64,000 bases of DNA from Halorubrum salinarum (GTDB taxonomy: Archaea > Halobacteriota > Halobacteria > Halobacteriales > Haloferacaceae). Location: NCBI RefSeq assembly GCF_013267195.1, contig NZ_CP053941.1, forward strand, positions 1,984,001 through 2,048,000, written 5' to 3'. The translations under genes were made by a program, and so were the position numbers. This document shows positions 16,123 to 23,833 of the stretch, piece by piece. How positions within the stretch are numbered: position 1 is the stretch's first letter; each line of letters begins with the position of its first letter. The notes beneath the pieces were generated by a model. That model made no database searches. It had not been told where the DNA came from and was given only the letters and a program-made list of their open reading frames with translations.

Positions 16123-16905
16123 ATGGTCACTGTGACGACGACCCAGGTGACCCTCGTCCAGATCGACAACTACGGGCCGTGGACGACGACGCCGGAGCCG
16201 CGCCGGGAGATGGACCTCCAGACGCTCCAGTCGCGGCTCTACGCCGACGTCGCCCAGTTCCTCGGCCACCGCGACGCCTACGTCTTCTTCACCCGCTTCG
16301 ACAACATGATCGCGGTGACGAACGGCGTCGACGGCGCGGCCCACGCGACCCTCCAGGAGTCGATCGGCAACCGCTACCCGGTCACCGTGAGCCTCGGGAC
16401 CGCCGTCGCCGAGCGCCCCGTCGACGCGCTCGAGGCGGCGAACCGGCGACTTCAGACCGCGGGCAGCGCCCAGGACGAGAGCCGGACCGAGGTGCTCGCC
16501 GGCGAGTACCTCTCGGAGACGAACCGGTCGGACCTCCAGGTCGCGCACTTCGACGTGATCAACGCGACCGGTAAGTACACCGACCAGCTCAACGAGTTCG
16601 ACACGTTCATCAACATCGAACGGGCGTACGGTTCGCTGATGCGCCACCTCCGCGAGGCGCACGGCGCGCTCTCCTTCTTCGTCGGCGGCGACAACGTCGT
16701 CGCGGTCTGCCCCGACCTCCCCGAGTCGGCGTTCTCGTCGGCGGTCGCCCACGTCGAGGACGACGTCGACATCGAGCTACAGGTCGGCGTGGGGCGCGGC
16801 GCGTCCGCCCACGAGGCCGGCTTCGCGGCCAAACACGCCCTCGAAGACTGCCGGCACGACGGGACGAACGTCGAGCTGTTCGGCGCGCCCGCTGTCAGCG
16901 ACTGA
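16123..16905 (+). CDS. gch3: GTP cyclohydrolase III
   Basis: This 260-residue enzyme converts GTP to the formylaminopyrimidine phosphate FAPy, the archaeal entry to riboflavin and deazaflavin F420/F0. It shows TQVTLVQIDNYGPWTTTPEPRREMDLQ, LQSRLYADVAQF, YVFFTRFDNMIAVTNG and ESIGNRYPVTVS, then a second cyclase-like half with FFVGGDNVVAV and VGVGRG. The GGDN and RFDN signatures show the GGDEF/cyclase-like fold with tandem domains. It is divergent from the HAD phosphatase; the F420/riboflavin pathway needs an unidentified dephosphorylation step, but a link is speculative. Confidence 0.93.
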   Translation: MVTVTTTQVTLVQIDNYGPWTTTPEPRREMDLQTLQSRLYADVAQFLGHRDAYVFFTRFDNMIAVTNGVDGAAHATLQESIGNRYPVTVSLGTAVAERPVDALEAANRRLQTAGSAQDESRTEVLAGEYLSETNRSDLQVAHFDVINATGKYTDQLNEFDTFINIERAYGSLMRHLREAHGALSFFVGGDNVVAVCPDLPESAFSSAVAHVEDDVDIELQVGVGRGASAHEAGFAAKHALEDCRHDGTNVELFGAPAVSD

Positions 16906-17003
16906 TCGGCCCGCCGAGCGGTCGTTCTCCGCTCCCACGAGGAATCAAATATGATAATTCCGGTGCGAGGTTTTTATACACCGCTCCAATAGCTCCGGTT
17001 AGC

Positions 17004-17243
17004 ATGTCAGAGGAGATAGTGTTCGTCTGTACGGCGGACGGCTGTGACGAGGGCCCGTGGGAGGGCTCGCACGACGCGATGGCGCACTGCTCCGAGCACC
17101 CGGACCACGGGTACACGGGGATGCCGCGGTCCGAGATCGACCCGAGCCGCGAGGTGATCCCCGCGACCGCGACGCGGAAGCGCGACAACCGCAACCTCCA
17201 GCACAAAGGGCACCCGAAGGGCGCGTACGCGCAGAACGACTGA
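17004..17243 (+). CDS. Small putative zinc-binding protein
   Basis: This 79-residue protein begins MSEEIVFVCTADGCDEGPWEGSHDAMAHCSEHPDHGY. Cys and His residues (C9, C14, H23, H28, C29, H32) could form one zinc site. The C-terminal part is basic and Asn/Lys-rich (RKRDNRNLQHKGHPKGAY), possibly nucleic-acid binding. A strong TATA box TTTTATA at 16972-16978 lies 26 bp upstream. It matches no family I can name. Confidence 0.8.
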   Translation: MSEEIVFVCTADGCDEGPWEGSHDAMAHCSEHPDHGYTGMPRSEIDPSREVIPATATRKRDNRNLQHKGHPKGAYAQND

Positions 17244-17369
17244 CACGTCCCGACGGGCGGGCCGCGGTCCCGGCGTCCGTCCCGGATTCTGGCAGCGGCT
17301 CCCCGTCGTCGCCGCGGCGCGCGAGGAATCGCCTCTCTGACGGACCCTTCTCCATCCGATCCGGCGCCG

Positions 17370-17376
17370 TTTATGA
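17370..17376 (+). promoter_or_regulatory. TATA-like box that fixes the menB start
   Basis: GTTTATG is 24-30 bp before the ATG at 17400. The alternative ATG at 17373 lies inside this box, so the 17400 start is preferred. Confidence 0.5.
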
Positions 17377-17399
17377 GCGCTCCGGACGTACGGGTTCGC

Positions 17400-18311
17400 A
17401 TGGTCTCGGAGATCTTCGATCCCGACGCGTGGGAGCCCGTCACCGACGAGTTCGACGACATCACCTACCACCGCGCCGTCGACGTCCCCGCGGTCCGGAT
17501 CGCCTTCGACCGCCCCGCGGTCCGCAACGCCTTCCGGCCCGGGACGGTCGACGAGCTGTACGCCGCGCTCGACCACGCGCGCAAGCAGGCCGACGTGGGA
17601 ACCGTCCTCCTCACCGGGAACGGCCCCTCGGAGAAGGACGGCGGCTGGGCGTTCTGTTCCGGCGGCGACCAGTCCGTCCGGGGCGGCTCCGGCTACGAGT
17701 ACCGCGACGACGACGAGGCGGGCGACGACGACGACGACCTCGTCCGCGAGGCGCGGGCGGGCCGGCTCCACATCCTCGAAGTCCAGCGGCTGATCCGGTT
17801 CATGCCGAAGCCCGTGGTCGCGGTCGTCCCCGGCTGGGCGGTCGGCGGCGGCCACTCGCTGCACGTCGTCTGCGACATGACCCTCGCCAGCGAGGAGCAC
17901 GCGCAGTTCCTCCAGACCGACCCCGACGTGGGGTCGTTCGACGGCGGGTTCGGCTCCGCGTACCTCGCGAAGCAGATCGGACAGAAGAAGGCCCGCGAGG
18001 TGTTCTTCCGCGGCAAGACCTACTCCGCCGCGGAGGCCGCGGACATGGGCATGGTCAACGAGGTCGTCCCGCACGAGGAGTTGGAGGACGTGGCCTTGAA
18101 GTGGGCCGACGAGATGACCCGGAAGTCGCCGACCGCGATGCGGATGCTGAAGTACGCGTTCAACATGGCCGACGACGGGATGGTCGGCCAGCAGGTGTTC
18201 GCGGGCGAGGCGACGCGGCTCGCGTACATGACGGAGGAGGCGCAGGAGGGCCGCGACGCCTTCCTTGAGGGCCGCGAGCCGCGGTTCCGCGACTACCCCT
18301 GGCACTACTGA
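17400..18311 (+). CDS. menB: 1,4-dihydroxy-2-naphthoyl-CoA synthase
   Basis: This 303-residue crotonase-fold enzyme closes the naphthoate ring in menaquinone biosynthesis. It contains DITYHRAVDVPAVRIAFDRPAVRNAFRPGTVDEL, FCSGGDQSVRG (about 83-93), VVAVVPGWAVGGGHSLHVVCDMTLAS with the oxyanion hole glycines, DVGSFDGGFGSAYLAKQIGQKKAREVFF, and the C-terminal tail 'PRFRDYPWHY' typical of MenB. An acidic insert, DDDEAGDDDDD, is a haloarchaeal feature. No other men genes are in the window. Confidence 0.93.
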   Translation: MVSEIFDPDAWEPVTDEFDDITYHRAVDVPAVRIAFDRPAVRNAFRPGTVDELYAALDHARKQADVGTVLLTGNGPSEKDGGWAFCSGGDQSVRGGSGYEYRDDDEAGDDDDDLVREARAGRLHILEVQRLIRFMPKPVVAVVPGWAVGGGHSLHVVCDMTLASEEHAQFLQTDPDVGSFDGGFGSAYLAKQIGQKKAREVFFRGKTYSAAEAADMGMVNEVVPHEELEDVALKWADEMTRKSPTAMRMLKYAFNMADDGMVGQQVFAGEATRLAYMTEEAQEGRDAFLEGREPRFRDYPWHY

Positions 18312-18401
18312 CGGGGGCGCCGAGACGCGGCCGCTCGCGCGAGGGCCCTCGGAGCGGTCGCCCCAGTCACCTACAAGTACCCCGCCGCGGTACCGCTACC
18401 C

Positions 18402-18845
18402 ATGCTGGTCGAGGAGGTGATGACGACGGACCTCGTGACCTGTGACGTCGGCGCCACGGTCCGGGACGCCACGGAGTCGATGCTCCGCAACCGGATCGGC
18501 AGCGTCGTCGTCACGGACGGCGGGACGCCCGCCGGGATCCTCACCGAGAGCGACGTCCTCCACGCCGGGTACGTCACCGACGACCCATTGTCTGCGATCC
18601 CGGTTCGGCAGGCCGCGAGCGCCCCGCTCGTCACCGTTCGGCCGAGCGCGACCCTCCGGAGCGCGACCGAGCGCATGCGCTCGGAGGGCGTCAAGAAGCT
18701 CGTCGTCGTCGACGGCGTGACGCCCGAGGGGATCGTCACCACGCAGGACATCGTCGACAACTACGCCGGGATCCGCCGGGAGGTCCGCGACCTCGCGACG
18801 GACGCGACCGGGTGGTCGGAGCGGTCCGACCGGCTCCGCGACTGA
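18402..18845 (+). CDS. CBS domain pair protein
   Basis: This 147-residue protein consists of two CBS motifs: VEEVMTTDLVTCDVGATVRDATESMLRNRIGSVVVTD...AGILTESDVL (1-52) and PLVTVRPSATLRSATERMRSEGVKKLVVVD...GIVTTQDIVDNYAG (about 75-125). CBS pairs bind adenosyl ligands such as AMP or SAM and act as energy or redox-state sensors. No partner domain is fused. It is convergent with norB. Confidence 0.92.
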   Translation: MLVEEVMTTDLVTCDVGATVRDATESMLRNRIGSVVVTDGGTPAGILTESDVLHAGYVTDDPLSAIPVRQAASAPLVTVRPSATLRSATERMRSEGVKKLVVVDGVTPEGIVTTQDIVDNYAGIRREVRDLATDATGWSERSDRLRD

Positions 18846-18867
18846 GGGGCGCCCGCTCAAGTGCCCC

Positions 18868-21156
18868 TCAGTCGTCGTCGCCGACGATCCCCTCCGCGAC
18901 CGCCATGTCATCGACCGCGGGGTCGTCCTCCGACGCGCGGAGGACGAACCGCTTGCGGATCAGGTCGGCGACGTAGATGGCCGTCCCGGCGATGATCAGC
19001 GTGTCGCCGGGGAGCCGCGCCCAGAACAGCGTCTGGACGAGGTCGCGCTCGTAGAAGCCGAGGCTGCGGGCCGCGGCGTAGCTCTCGGTGAACGCGACGT
19101 CGAGCTGGAGGAAGCCGACGGGCAGCACCGAGACGAACACCATCAGCGCGAGCCCGACGTTCCAGCACCAGAACGACGCGCGGAGCCACGAGGCGTCCCA
19201 GCGGTCGGGGTCGATCGACAGCTGGAGCATGTACGTCACCATGCCGAGCGCGAGGAACCCGAACGCGCCGAACATCGCGGCGTGCGCGTGCCCGACCGTG
19301 AGGTAGGTGCCGTGCTCGTAGTAGTTGATCAGCGGGAGGTTGATGAAGAAGCCGAGGACGCCCGCCCCGACGAAGTTCCAGACCCCGCTGGCGACGATGA
19401 ACATGAATGGCAGTTTGTACGGGAAGCCGGTCTCGCTCATCGCGCGGTACTGCCCGATGGCCTCGTAGAGGATGAAGATCAGCGGGAGCAGCTCCAGCGT
19501 CGAGAAGACGCTGCCGATCGGCACCCAGTAGTCGGGCATCCCGATCCACCAGTAGTGGTGCGAGACGCCGATGACGCCGGTGCCCATCACCAAGAGCGCC
19601 TGGAGCATGACCGCCTTCTCCGCGCTGCGGCGCGAGAGCAGGTTCATCGAGACGAGGGTGAGCCCGATGATGGCGACGATGAAGAACTCGAAGGCGCCCT
19701 CGACCCACATGTGGACGACCCACCAGCGCCAGAACTCCGTGACGGCGATGTTGGTCAACGGCGTGAACATGAAGCCGGCGACGAACAGCAGGGTGATCGA
19801 CCCGCCCGCGTAGAGGATCATGTGCGCGAGCCCGTAGATCGGCTCGCGGTCGAGCAGCGGCTTGAGGCCGCGGATCGCGAGGACCGCCCAGAGGACGAAC
19901 CCGGCGAGCAGGCCGACCTGCCACACCTTCCCGACCTCGAGGTACTCGAGCCCCTCGTTGCCGAGCAGCCACCAGAGCTCGCCCGGGAGGTAGCCGTTCG
20001 CGCCGAGCCAGATGCCGCCCATGCCGCCGACCACGACGACGACGAGCGCGCCGAGCAGGACGCTCACGTACGTCCCCTGCCGCTTCGGCTCGTGGCCGGT
20101 GAGCAGCGGCGGGAGGAAGAGCCCGGCGCCGAGCCACGTCGACGCGATCCATAAGATTCCGAGGTCGATGTGCCACGTCTTCGCGATGGAGAAGGGGAGC
20201 AGCTGGAGGATGTGGACCCCGAAGATCTGTTCGATCCCGAAGAAGCCGGCCCGTTCGATGTAGAAGTGCGCGAGCAGGCCGCCCAGGAGTACCTGCGCGA
20301 GGAACAGCCCCGCCGCAATGGGGATGAACCGGAGGGCGGCGCGCTGGCTGGGGAAGACGCTCACGTCGCCCGGCTCGGGGACCGAGATCCCCTCCGCAGA
20401 CGGCTCGGGCAACTTCACCGACTTGTACAGCAGGATCGCCGCGCCCGCGGCGCCGACGAGCAGCACCATGGCGATGACGCTCCAGATCATCGCCGACCCG
20501 GTGGCGTCGTTGCCGGCGCCCGGCGCGTACGGCCACTCGTTGGTGTACGAGTGGTCGGCGTTCGGGCGGTCGGTGTGCGAGAACCACGCGGTCCACAGCG
20601 CGAAGTCGGCGAAGTCCTCCGCCCCCTCCGCGGACTCGATCATCCCGACCGGGACGCCGCGGTCGCGGTCGCCCTCGTGGTAGCGCTCGACGTACGTCTC
20701 GCGCACCCGCTCGTGGGCGTACAGCTCCGCGGCGGAGTACTCCACCACGTCGCCGCCGTCGTGCGACGCGTCCAGCTCCTCGCGCACGAGCGCGTCGACC
20801 CGCGACCGCTCGCCGGCGTCGAGCGACTCGTACGCCGCGCCGTACTCGGCGTCGGCGTAGTACTCGCGCATGTACCGCGTCTTCAGCTCCAGCGTCTCGG
20901 CGGTGTAGTCCTCGCCGTAGTACGCCCCGTTGCCGAGGATCGACCCGTGGTTCATCAGCCCGTACTGCTGGAATGCCGCCTTGCCGTCCTGGACCTCGGT
21001 CGCCGTGACGACCGTCTCGCCGTCGGGCCCGACGACCTCGTCGGGTATCGGCGGCGCCTCCTGGTACGCGAACCACGCCCCGGCGCCCATCACGGCGAGG
21101 TTCAACAGGAACGCCGCGACGATCACCTTCGCTATCGTCTTTCTCGTGAGTCGCAT
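18868..21156 (-). CDS. norB: Quinol-dependent nitric oxide reductase
   Basis: This 762-residue single-subunit qNOR reduces NO to N2O in the cytoplasmic membrane. The N-terminal helix (about 8-30) is followed by an extracytoplasmic cytochrome-c-like domain without a heme motif (about 31-215), then about 13 helices of the heme-copper oxidase fold. Histidine ligands are visible in FGVHILQLLPFSIAKTWHIDLGILW, RWWVVHMWVEGAFEF, IGVSHHYWW and LTVGHAHAAMFGAFGF. It is divergent from the MoaD-like gene, and each promoter has a CGAAC-type palindrome about 38 bp before its ATG. Other denitrification genes (nar, nir, nos) are not in the window. Confidence 0.95.
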   Translation of the reverse strand: MRLTRKTIAKVIVAAFLLNLAVMGAGAWFAYQEAPPIPDEVVGPDGETVVTATEVQDGKAAFQQYGLMNHGSILGNGAYYGEDYTAETLELKTRYMREYYADAEYGAAYESLDAGERSRVDALVREELDASHDGGDVVEYSAAELYAHERVRETYVERYHEGDRDRGVPVGMIESAEGAEDFADFALWTAWFSHTDRPNADHSYTNEWPYAPGAGNDATGSAMIWSVIAMVLLVGAAGAAILLYKSVKLPEPSAEGISVPEPGDVSVFPSQRAALRFIPIAAGLFLAQVLLGGLLAHFYIERAGFFGIEQIFGVHILQLLPFSIAKTWHIDLGILWIASTWLGAGLFLPPLLTGHEPKRQGTYVSVLLGALVVVVVGGMGGIWLGANGYLPGELWWLLGNEGLEYLEVGKVWQVGLLAGFVLWAVLAIRGLKPLLDREPIYGLAHMILYAGGSITLLFVAGFMFTPLTNIAVTEFWRWWVVHMWVEGAFEFFIVAIIGLTLVSMNLLSRRSAEKAVMLQALLVMGTGVIGVSHHYWWIGMPDYWVPIGSVFSTLELLPLIFILYEAIGQYRAMSETGFPYKLPFMFIVASGVWNFVGAGVLGFFINLPLINYYEHGTYLTVGHAHAAMFGAFGFLALGMVTYMLQLSIDPDRWDASWLRASFWCWNVGLALMVFVSVLPVGFLQLDVAFTESYAAARSLGFYERDLVQTLFWARLPGDTLIIAGTAIYVADLIRKRFVLRASEDDPAVDDMAVAEGIVGDDD

Positions 21157-21194
21157 GGGCGAGCGTACCGTCGGAACCCCCTATGCGGTTAGCG

Positions 21195-21206
21195 GCAACA
21201 TGTTCG
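21195..21206. promoter_or_regulatory. Candidate anaerobic operator upstream of norB
   Basis: GCAACATGTTCG matches 10 of 12 positions of the palindrome CGAACATGTTCG. It starts 39 bp upstream of the norB ATG, the position expected for an activator just upstream of BRE/TATA. From memory, this palindrome type is the one associated with NarO-controlled denitrification promoters of Haloferax. Confidence 0.6.
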
Positions 21207-21347
21207 GTCGCGTTCCCGACGCCCGGAACCGCCGCAGTCGGGCGGTTTCAGACGCGTTCCCGGGCGCATCGCGAAACGCCCGGCCGCGCTCCGCACGTTC
21301 GAGGGGCGCAGCCGGCCGACTCCGCTCACCGACGGGCCGGACGCCCG

Positions 21348-21359
21348 CGAACATGTTTG
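21348..21359. promoter_or_regulatory. Candidate anaerobic operator upstream of the MoaD-like gene
   Basis: CGAACATGTTTG matches 11 of 12 positions of CGAACATGTTCG. It ends 38 bp before the ATG at 21398, mirroring the site at norB, with a TATA-like CTTAC at 21368-21372 in between. Confidence 0.65.
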
Positions 21360-21397
21360 CGACCCGTCTTACCCGGCCCCGCGGCGTATCGTCGATC

Positions 21398-21850
21398 ATG
21401 TCCCAGACCACCGAGACGGCGGAGTCGCCCCCGACCGACGCGGACGCGAGCGGCGCGGACGGGGCGGCGGCGACGGCGACCGAGGCGGAGACGACCGTCA
21501 CCGTGCGGTGTACCGGCCACGTGCGCACCGAACTCGACGTGTACGAGTTCGAGTACACCTTCGCGGGCGACACGCTCCGCGCGTTCTTAGACGAGCTGTT
21601 CGAGGAGTACCCCCAGCTTCAGGACATGCTGATCGCCGAGACGGAGGAGGACGCGACCCACAGCGGCTGGGCGCCCGCGCCCGACGAGCTGCCGGGCACG
21701 TGGACGAAGAACCCGGTCGGCGAGCAGACGACGACCTACGCCCGGATCCTCGTCAACGGCCACTTCAACGAGAACGAGAACGGCTTCGACACGAAGCTTG
21801 AAGAGGGCGACCGCGTCGCCTTAGTGTACCCGTTCATGTTCTGCTGTTAG
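21398..21850 (+). CDS. MoaD/ThiS-like beta-grasp protein ending in Cys-Cys
   Basis: This 150-residue protein has an Ala/Thr/Asp-rich N-terminal 40 residues followed by a ubiquitin-like region: TTVTVRCTGHVRTELDVYEFEYTFAGDTLRAFLDELFEEYPQLQDMLI (about 31-78), ILVNGHFNENENGFDTKLEEGDRVALVYPF (about 116-147). The order 'vNG...L.dGD.Valv.P' is MoaD/ThiS-like, but the end is FMFCC in place of the adenylatable Gly-Gly. It therefore cannot work as a standard sulfur carrier; the cysteines suggest metal or redox chemistry (inference). It is divergent from norB and shares its operator type, suggesting a function in NO reduction, for example reductase assembly. Confidence 0.8.
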   Translation: MSQTTETAESPPTDADASGADGAAATATEAETTVTVRCTGHVRTELDVYEFEYTFAGDTLRAFLDELFEEYPQLQDMLIAETEEDATHSGWAPAPDELPGTWTKNPVGEQTTTYARILVNGHFNENENGFDTKLEEGDRVALVYPFMFCC

Positions 21851-21907
21851 CTCGCCGCCCCGGCCGCCGTCGGTGCGCTTTTTCCGGGGGCGCCGTTATC
21901 CGGGCCC

Positions 21908-22126
21908 ATGTACGCGGCCCTCTACCGACTCGGAATCGGTGCGTACCTGCTGTGGCTCCTGTTGACCGTCCTGCTAATTCTCGGGCGATACACCCCGGTG
22001 CCGTCCTTTCAGGCCGTTCACCTCGGCGTCGTCGCCGGCGCCGCCGTCCTGACGCTGATCGGCGCCGCGCGACTGCTTCGGAAGGGGTACGGCCGCGCGA
22101 CGCGACTGCTCAACGAACGGTCGTGA
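21908..22126 (+). CDS. Small two-helix membrane protein
   Basis: This 72-residue protein has two hydrophobic helices (about 8-27 and 36-58) and a basic tail (RLLRKGYGRATRLLNERS). It follows the MoaD-like gene by 57 bp on the same strand and could be co-transcribed. The sequence belongs to no family I recognise. Confidence 0.72.
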   Translation: MYAALYRLGIGAYLLWLLLTVLLILGRYTPVPSFQAVHLGVVAGAAVLTLIGAARLLRKGYGRATRLLNERS

Positions 22127-22153
22127 GCCGGCGTCGCGCTCTCGGCGCAGGAA

Positions 22154-22223
22154 TGCGGGGGACGGGATTCGAACCTCACTCACTCCGCTCGCTGCGCTCG
22201 CTCCGTTCCCTGATTCGAGTCCC
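22154..22223. repeat. tRNA-Leu 3'-end copy 1 with inverted T-arm partner
   Basis: Bases 22154-22175 repeat the last 22 bases of the tRNA-Leu gene (T-arm 3' half plus acceptor strand) with one mismatch. An imperfect inverted copy of GGGATTCGAAC closes the element at 22213-22223. Between them is a CGCTC-rich imperfect palindrome. It is not a tRNA gene: there is no anticodon arm. Confidence 0.75.
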
Positions 22224-22237
22224 TTCCAGTCAGAGAC

Positions 22238-22264
22238 GCGGCGCTCACACATCGTGAGCGCCGC
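22238..22264. repeat. Perfect 11-bp stem hairpin
   Basis: GCGGCGCTCAC (22238-22248) pairs perfectly with GTGAGCGCCGC (22254-22264) around a 5-nt loop. On the minus strand it directly follows tRNA-end copy 2. Confidence 0.8.
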
Positions 22265-22268
22265 GATA

Positions 22269-22355
22269 TGCGGGGGAAGGGATTCGAACCACGGTCGCTC
22301 CCGTTCGCTCGCCGCGAGGCGGCTCGCTCACCTCCCGCTCCCTAGTTCGAATCCC
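22269..22355. repeat. tRNA-Leu 3'-end copy 2 with perfect inverted T-arm partner
   Basis: Bases 22269-22290 are identical to the 3' end of the tRNA-Leu gene at 22399-22420. GGGATTCGAAC at 22279-22289 has a perfect inverted partner GTTCGAATCCC at 22345-22355, so the T-arm sequence forms terminal inverted repeats of a 77-bp element with a CG-rich palindromic centre. It is not a functional tRNA. Confidence 0.75.
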
Positions 22356-22364
22356 TATTGTCCG

Positions 22365-22399
22365 ATTGCTGCTGCTCGCAGGGTGCTCGCAGCAGCAAT
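22365..22399 (-). terminator. Hairpin directly after tRNA-Leu
   Basis: ATTGCTGCTGC (22365-22375) pairs with GCAGCAGCAAT (22389-22399) around a 13-nt loop. On the minus strand it starts at the discriminator base of the tRNA, so it could mark the end or a processing site of the transcript, or be part of the repeat family next to it. There is no clear T-tract. Confidence 0.4.
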
Positions 22400-22483
22400 G
22401 CGGGGGAAGGGATTCGAACCCTCGAACCTCTACAGGAGCGGATCTTAAGTCCGCCGCTTTTGGCCAGGCTCAGCCACCCCCGC
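22399..22483 (-). tRNA. tRNA-Leu (anticodon UAA)
   Basis: This 85-nt type II tRNA has acceptor GCGGGGG paired with CCCCCGC, discriminator A at 22399, an anticodon loop CUUAAGA with UAA at 22447-22445, a long variable arm typical of leucine tRNAs, and T-loop GGTTCGAATCC. CCA is not encoded and no intron is visible. Two partial copies of its 3' end lie downstream at 22269 and 22154. Confidence 0.97.
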
Positions 22484-22528
22484 GCGGATTCGGCTACCGG
22501 CGGCGCGGTAAAACCCCTTTCGGAACGC

Positions 22529-22885
22529 CTACCAGTCGACCGAGAGCGTCCCGTCGCCGTGCGGGTCCGGCGCGATCTCCTCGTCGGTCCGGCGGTCGAC
22601 GACGTGGATCACGCCCGCGTCCTTCTTCGCGGGACACGCCTCGGCCGCGCGGACGTTCTCCTCCAGGTCCTCCTCGCCGATGTAGTACGCCTCCGGCTTC
22701 GCCATCCCGCTCACCACGTCCATTACCCAGTTGTCGGCGACCTCGGCGCACTTGCCCGCCCCGAAGCACTTGTTCGCCTCGAAGACGATCTTGTACGGCT
22801 TCTCGTCGATCGGCGGGCCCTCGCCGCCGATGTCGCTGGCGCGGAGCACCTCGTCGCCGCCGTCGGTCTCGACGTCGTCGCTCAT
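22529..22885 (-). CDS. Single-cluster ferredoxin (probably 3Fe-4S)
   Basis: This 118-residue acidic protein shows YKIVFEANKCFGAGKCAEVADNWVMDVVSG (about 31-60) and AEACPAKKDAGVIHVVD (about 83-99). The C-x5-C plus C-P arrangement gives three cysteines, as in bacterial-type 3Fe-4S ferredoxins that feed electrons to P450s or other oxidoreductases. It lies just upstream of tRNA-Leu on the same strand; the 45-bp gap holds the tRNA promoter. Confidence 0.85.
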   Translation of the reverse strand: MSDDVETDGGDEVLRASDIGGEGPPIDEKPYKIVFEANKCFGAGKCAEVADNWVMDVVSGMAKPEAYYIGEEDLEENVRAAEACPAKKDAGVIHVVDRRTDEEIAPDPHGDGTLSVDW

Positions 22886-22957
22886 GTCCCTCCCTCGGCG
22901 GTCGCGGGCCTTTCGTCTGTCGGTCGTTCCCGCTCGCTCGGACCGAGGCGGCGGCCG

Positions 22958-23197
22958 TCAGCCCTCCGTGTGGTCCGCGAGCAGTCGCTCGGCGTGGTCG
23001 GGCGAGTCGGCCAGCTCCCACCGGACCTTCGCGGCGTCGCCGTACGCCAGCGCCTCCTTCAGCTCGTCGCGGAGGACGCCGGTGCCGAACCCGACCGTGT
23101 CGCCGTCGGCGTCGCCGAGCTCGTACAGCGCGTAGCGGCTCGGCGCGCTCCCGACGGTCGAGCGGTCGAGGTCGCGCCAGGGCTTCGCGAGGCTCAC
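22958..23197 (-). CDS. Short conserved haloarchaeal protein
   Basis: This 79-residue protein contains SRYALYELGDADGDTVGFGTGVLRDELKEALAYGDAAKVRWELADSPDHAERLLADH. The 'YALYELGD...vGfGtG.LRdeL' layout resembles GIY-YIG-like small folds, but catalytic residues are not evident, so I make no functional call. Its start is 19 bp after the stop of the upstream gene, so it is likely in one operon. Confidence 0.72.
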   Translation of the reverse strand: MSLAKPWRDLDRSTVGSAPSRYALYELGDADGDTVGFGTGVLRDELKEALAYGDAAKVRWELADSPDHAERLLADHTEG

Positions 23198-23216
23198 GGC
23201 GTCGCCCTCGCCCCCG

Positions 23217-23675
23217 TCACCGGTGCGCGTCGAGGCCGTCCTCGGGTCCCTCGACGATCTCGTAGCTCCCCTCGGTCCAGCCGTCCTCGACGAAGACGAA
23301 CACGCGACCGCCGGCGATCTCGGGGTCGGCGACGACCTCGTTGCGCTGTCCCTCGCGGCCGACGATCACGCCGGGGAACACCTCGTCGCGCTCGCCGTCC
23401 TCGACGATGACGCGGCCGACGCCGGACTCCTCCAATATCTCGTCGTCGGTCTTGTAGTCGTTCACGTACGTCATCACGCCCTCCGTCTCCGTGGGGTCGG
23501 TGACGAGGACGTGGGTCTCCTTGCCGGGGCCGGCGGTCACAGACCCCTCGGCCGACTCGGGGACGCCCCGGTAGAGGGTCGTCCGGCCGTCGAGGTACTC
23601 GACGACGACGCCCTCCTCGCGGAGGTCGACGCCGATCGAGGTCGGCGGCACGTCGCTGCGTGATGGCGCGGACAT
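23217..23675 (-). CDS. Conserved haloarchaeal protein (DUF5796-like)
   Basis: This 152-residue protein starts MSAPSRSDVPPTSIGVDLREEGVVVEYLDGRTTLYRGVP and continues with HVLVTDPTETEGVMTYVNDYKTDDEILEESGVGRVIV. It is rich in beta strands with no transmembrane or catalytic motif. I believe it belongs to the haloarchaeal DUF5796 group, from memory. It probably heads a two-gene operon with the 79-residue protein. Confidence 0.75.
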   Translation of the reverse strand: MSAPSRSDVPPTSIGVDLREEGVVVEYLDGRTTLYRGVPESAEGSVTAGPGKETHVLVTDPTETEGVMTYVNDYKTDDEILEESGVGRVIVEDGERDEVFPGVIVGREGQRNEVVADPEIAGGRVFVFVEDGWTEGSYEIVEGPEDGLDAHR

Positions 23676-23833
23676 ACGCGACGCTCGGAGTGCCGGCCTC
23701 AAAAGGGACGCGCTCGGGCCTCGCGCCGACGCGCGCCCGGCGACGAGCCGCCCCGAACGCCGCGCGGCGGGGCGGCCTCAGCCGCGAGAATCGGCGTACC
23801 ACATTTAAGTTCCTGCCGCGGGGAGTGCGTGGC

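Noticed and set aside
22154..22483. CRISPR-like array of three repeats near tRNA-Leu
   Set aside because: Only three copies, all equal to the 3' end of the adjacent tRNA, with palindromic spacers and no cas genes.
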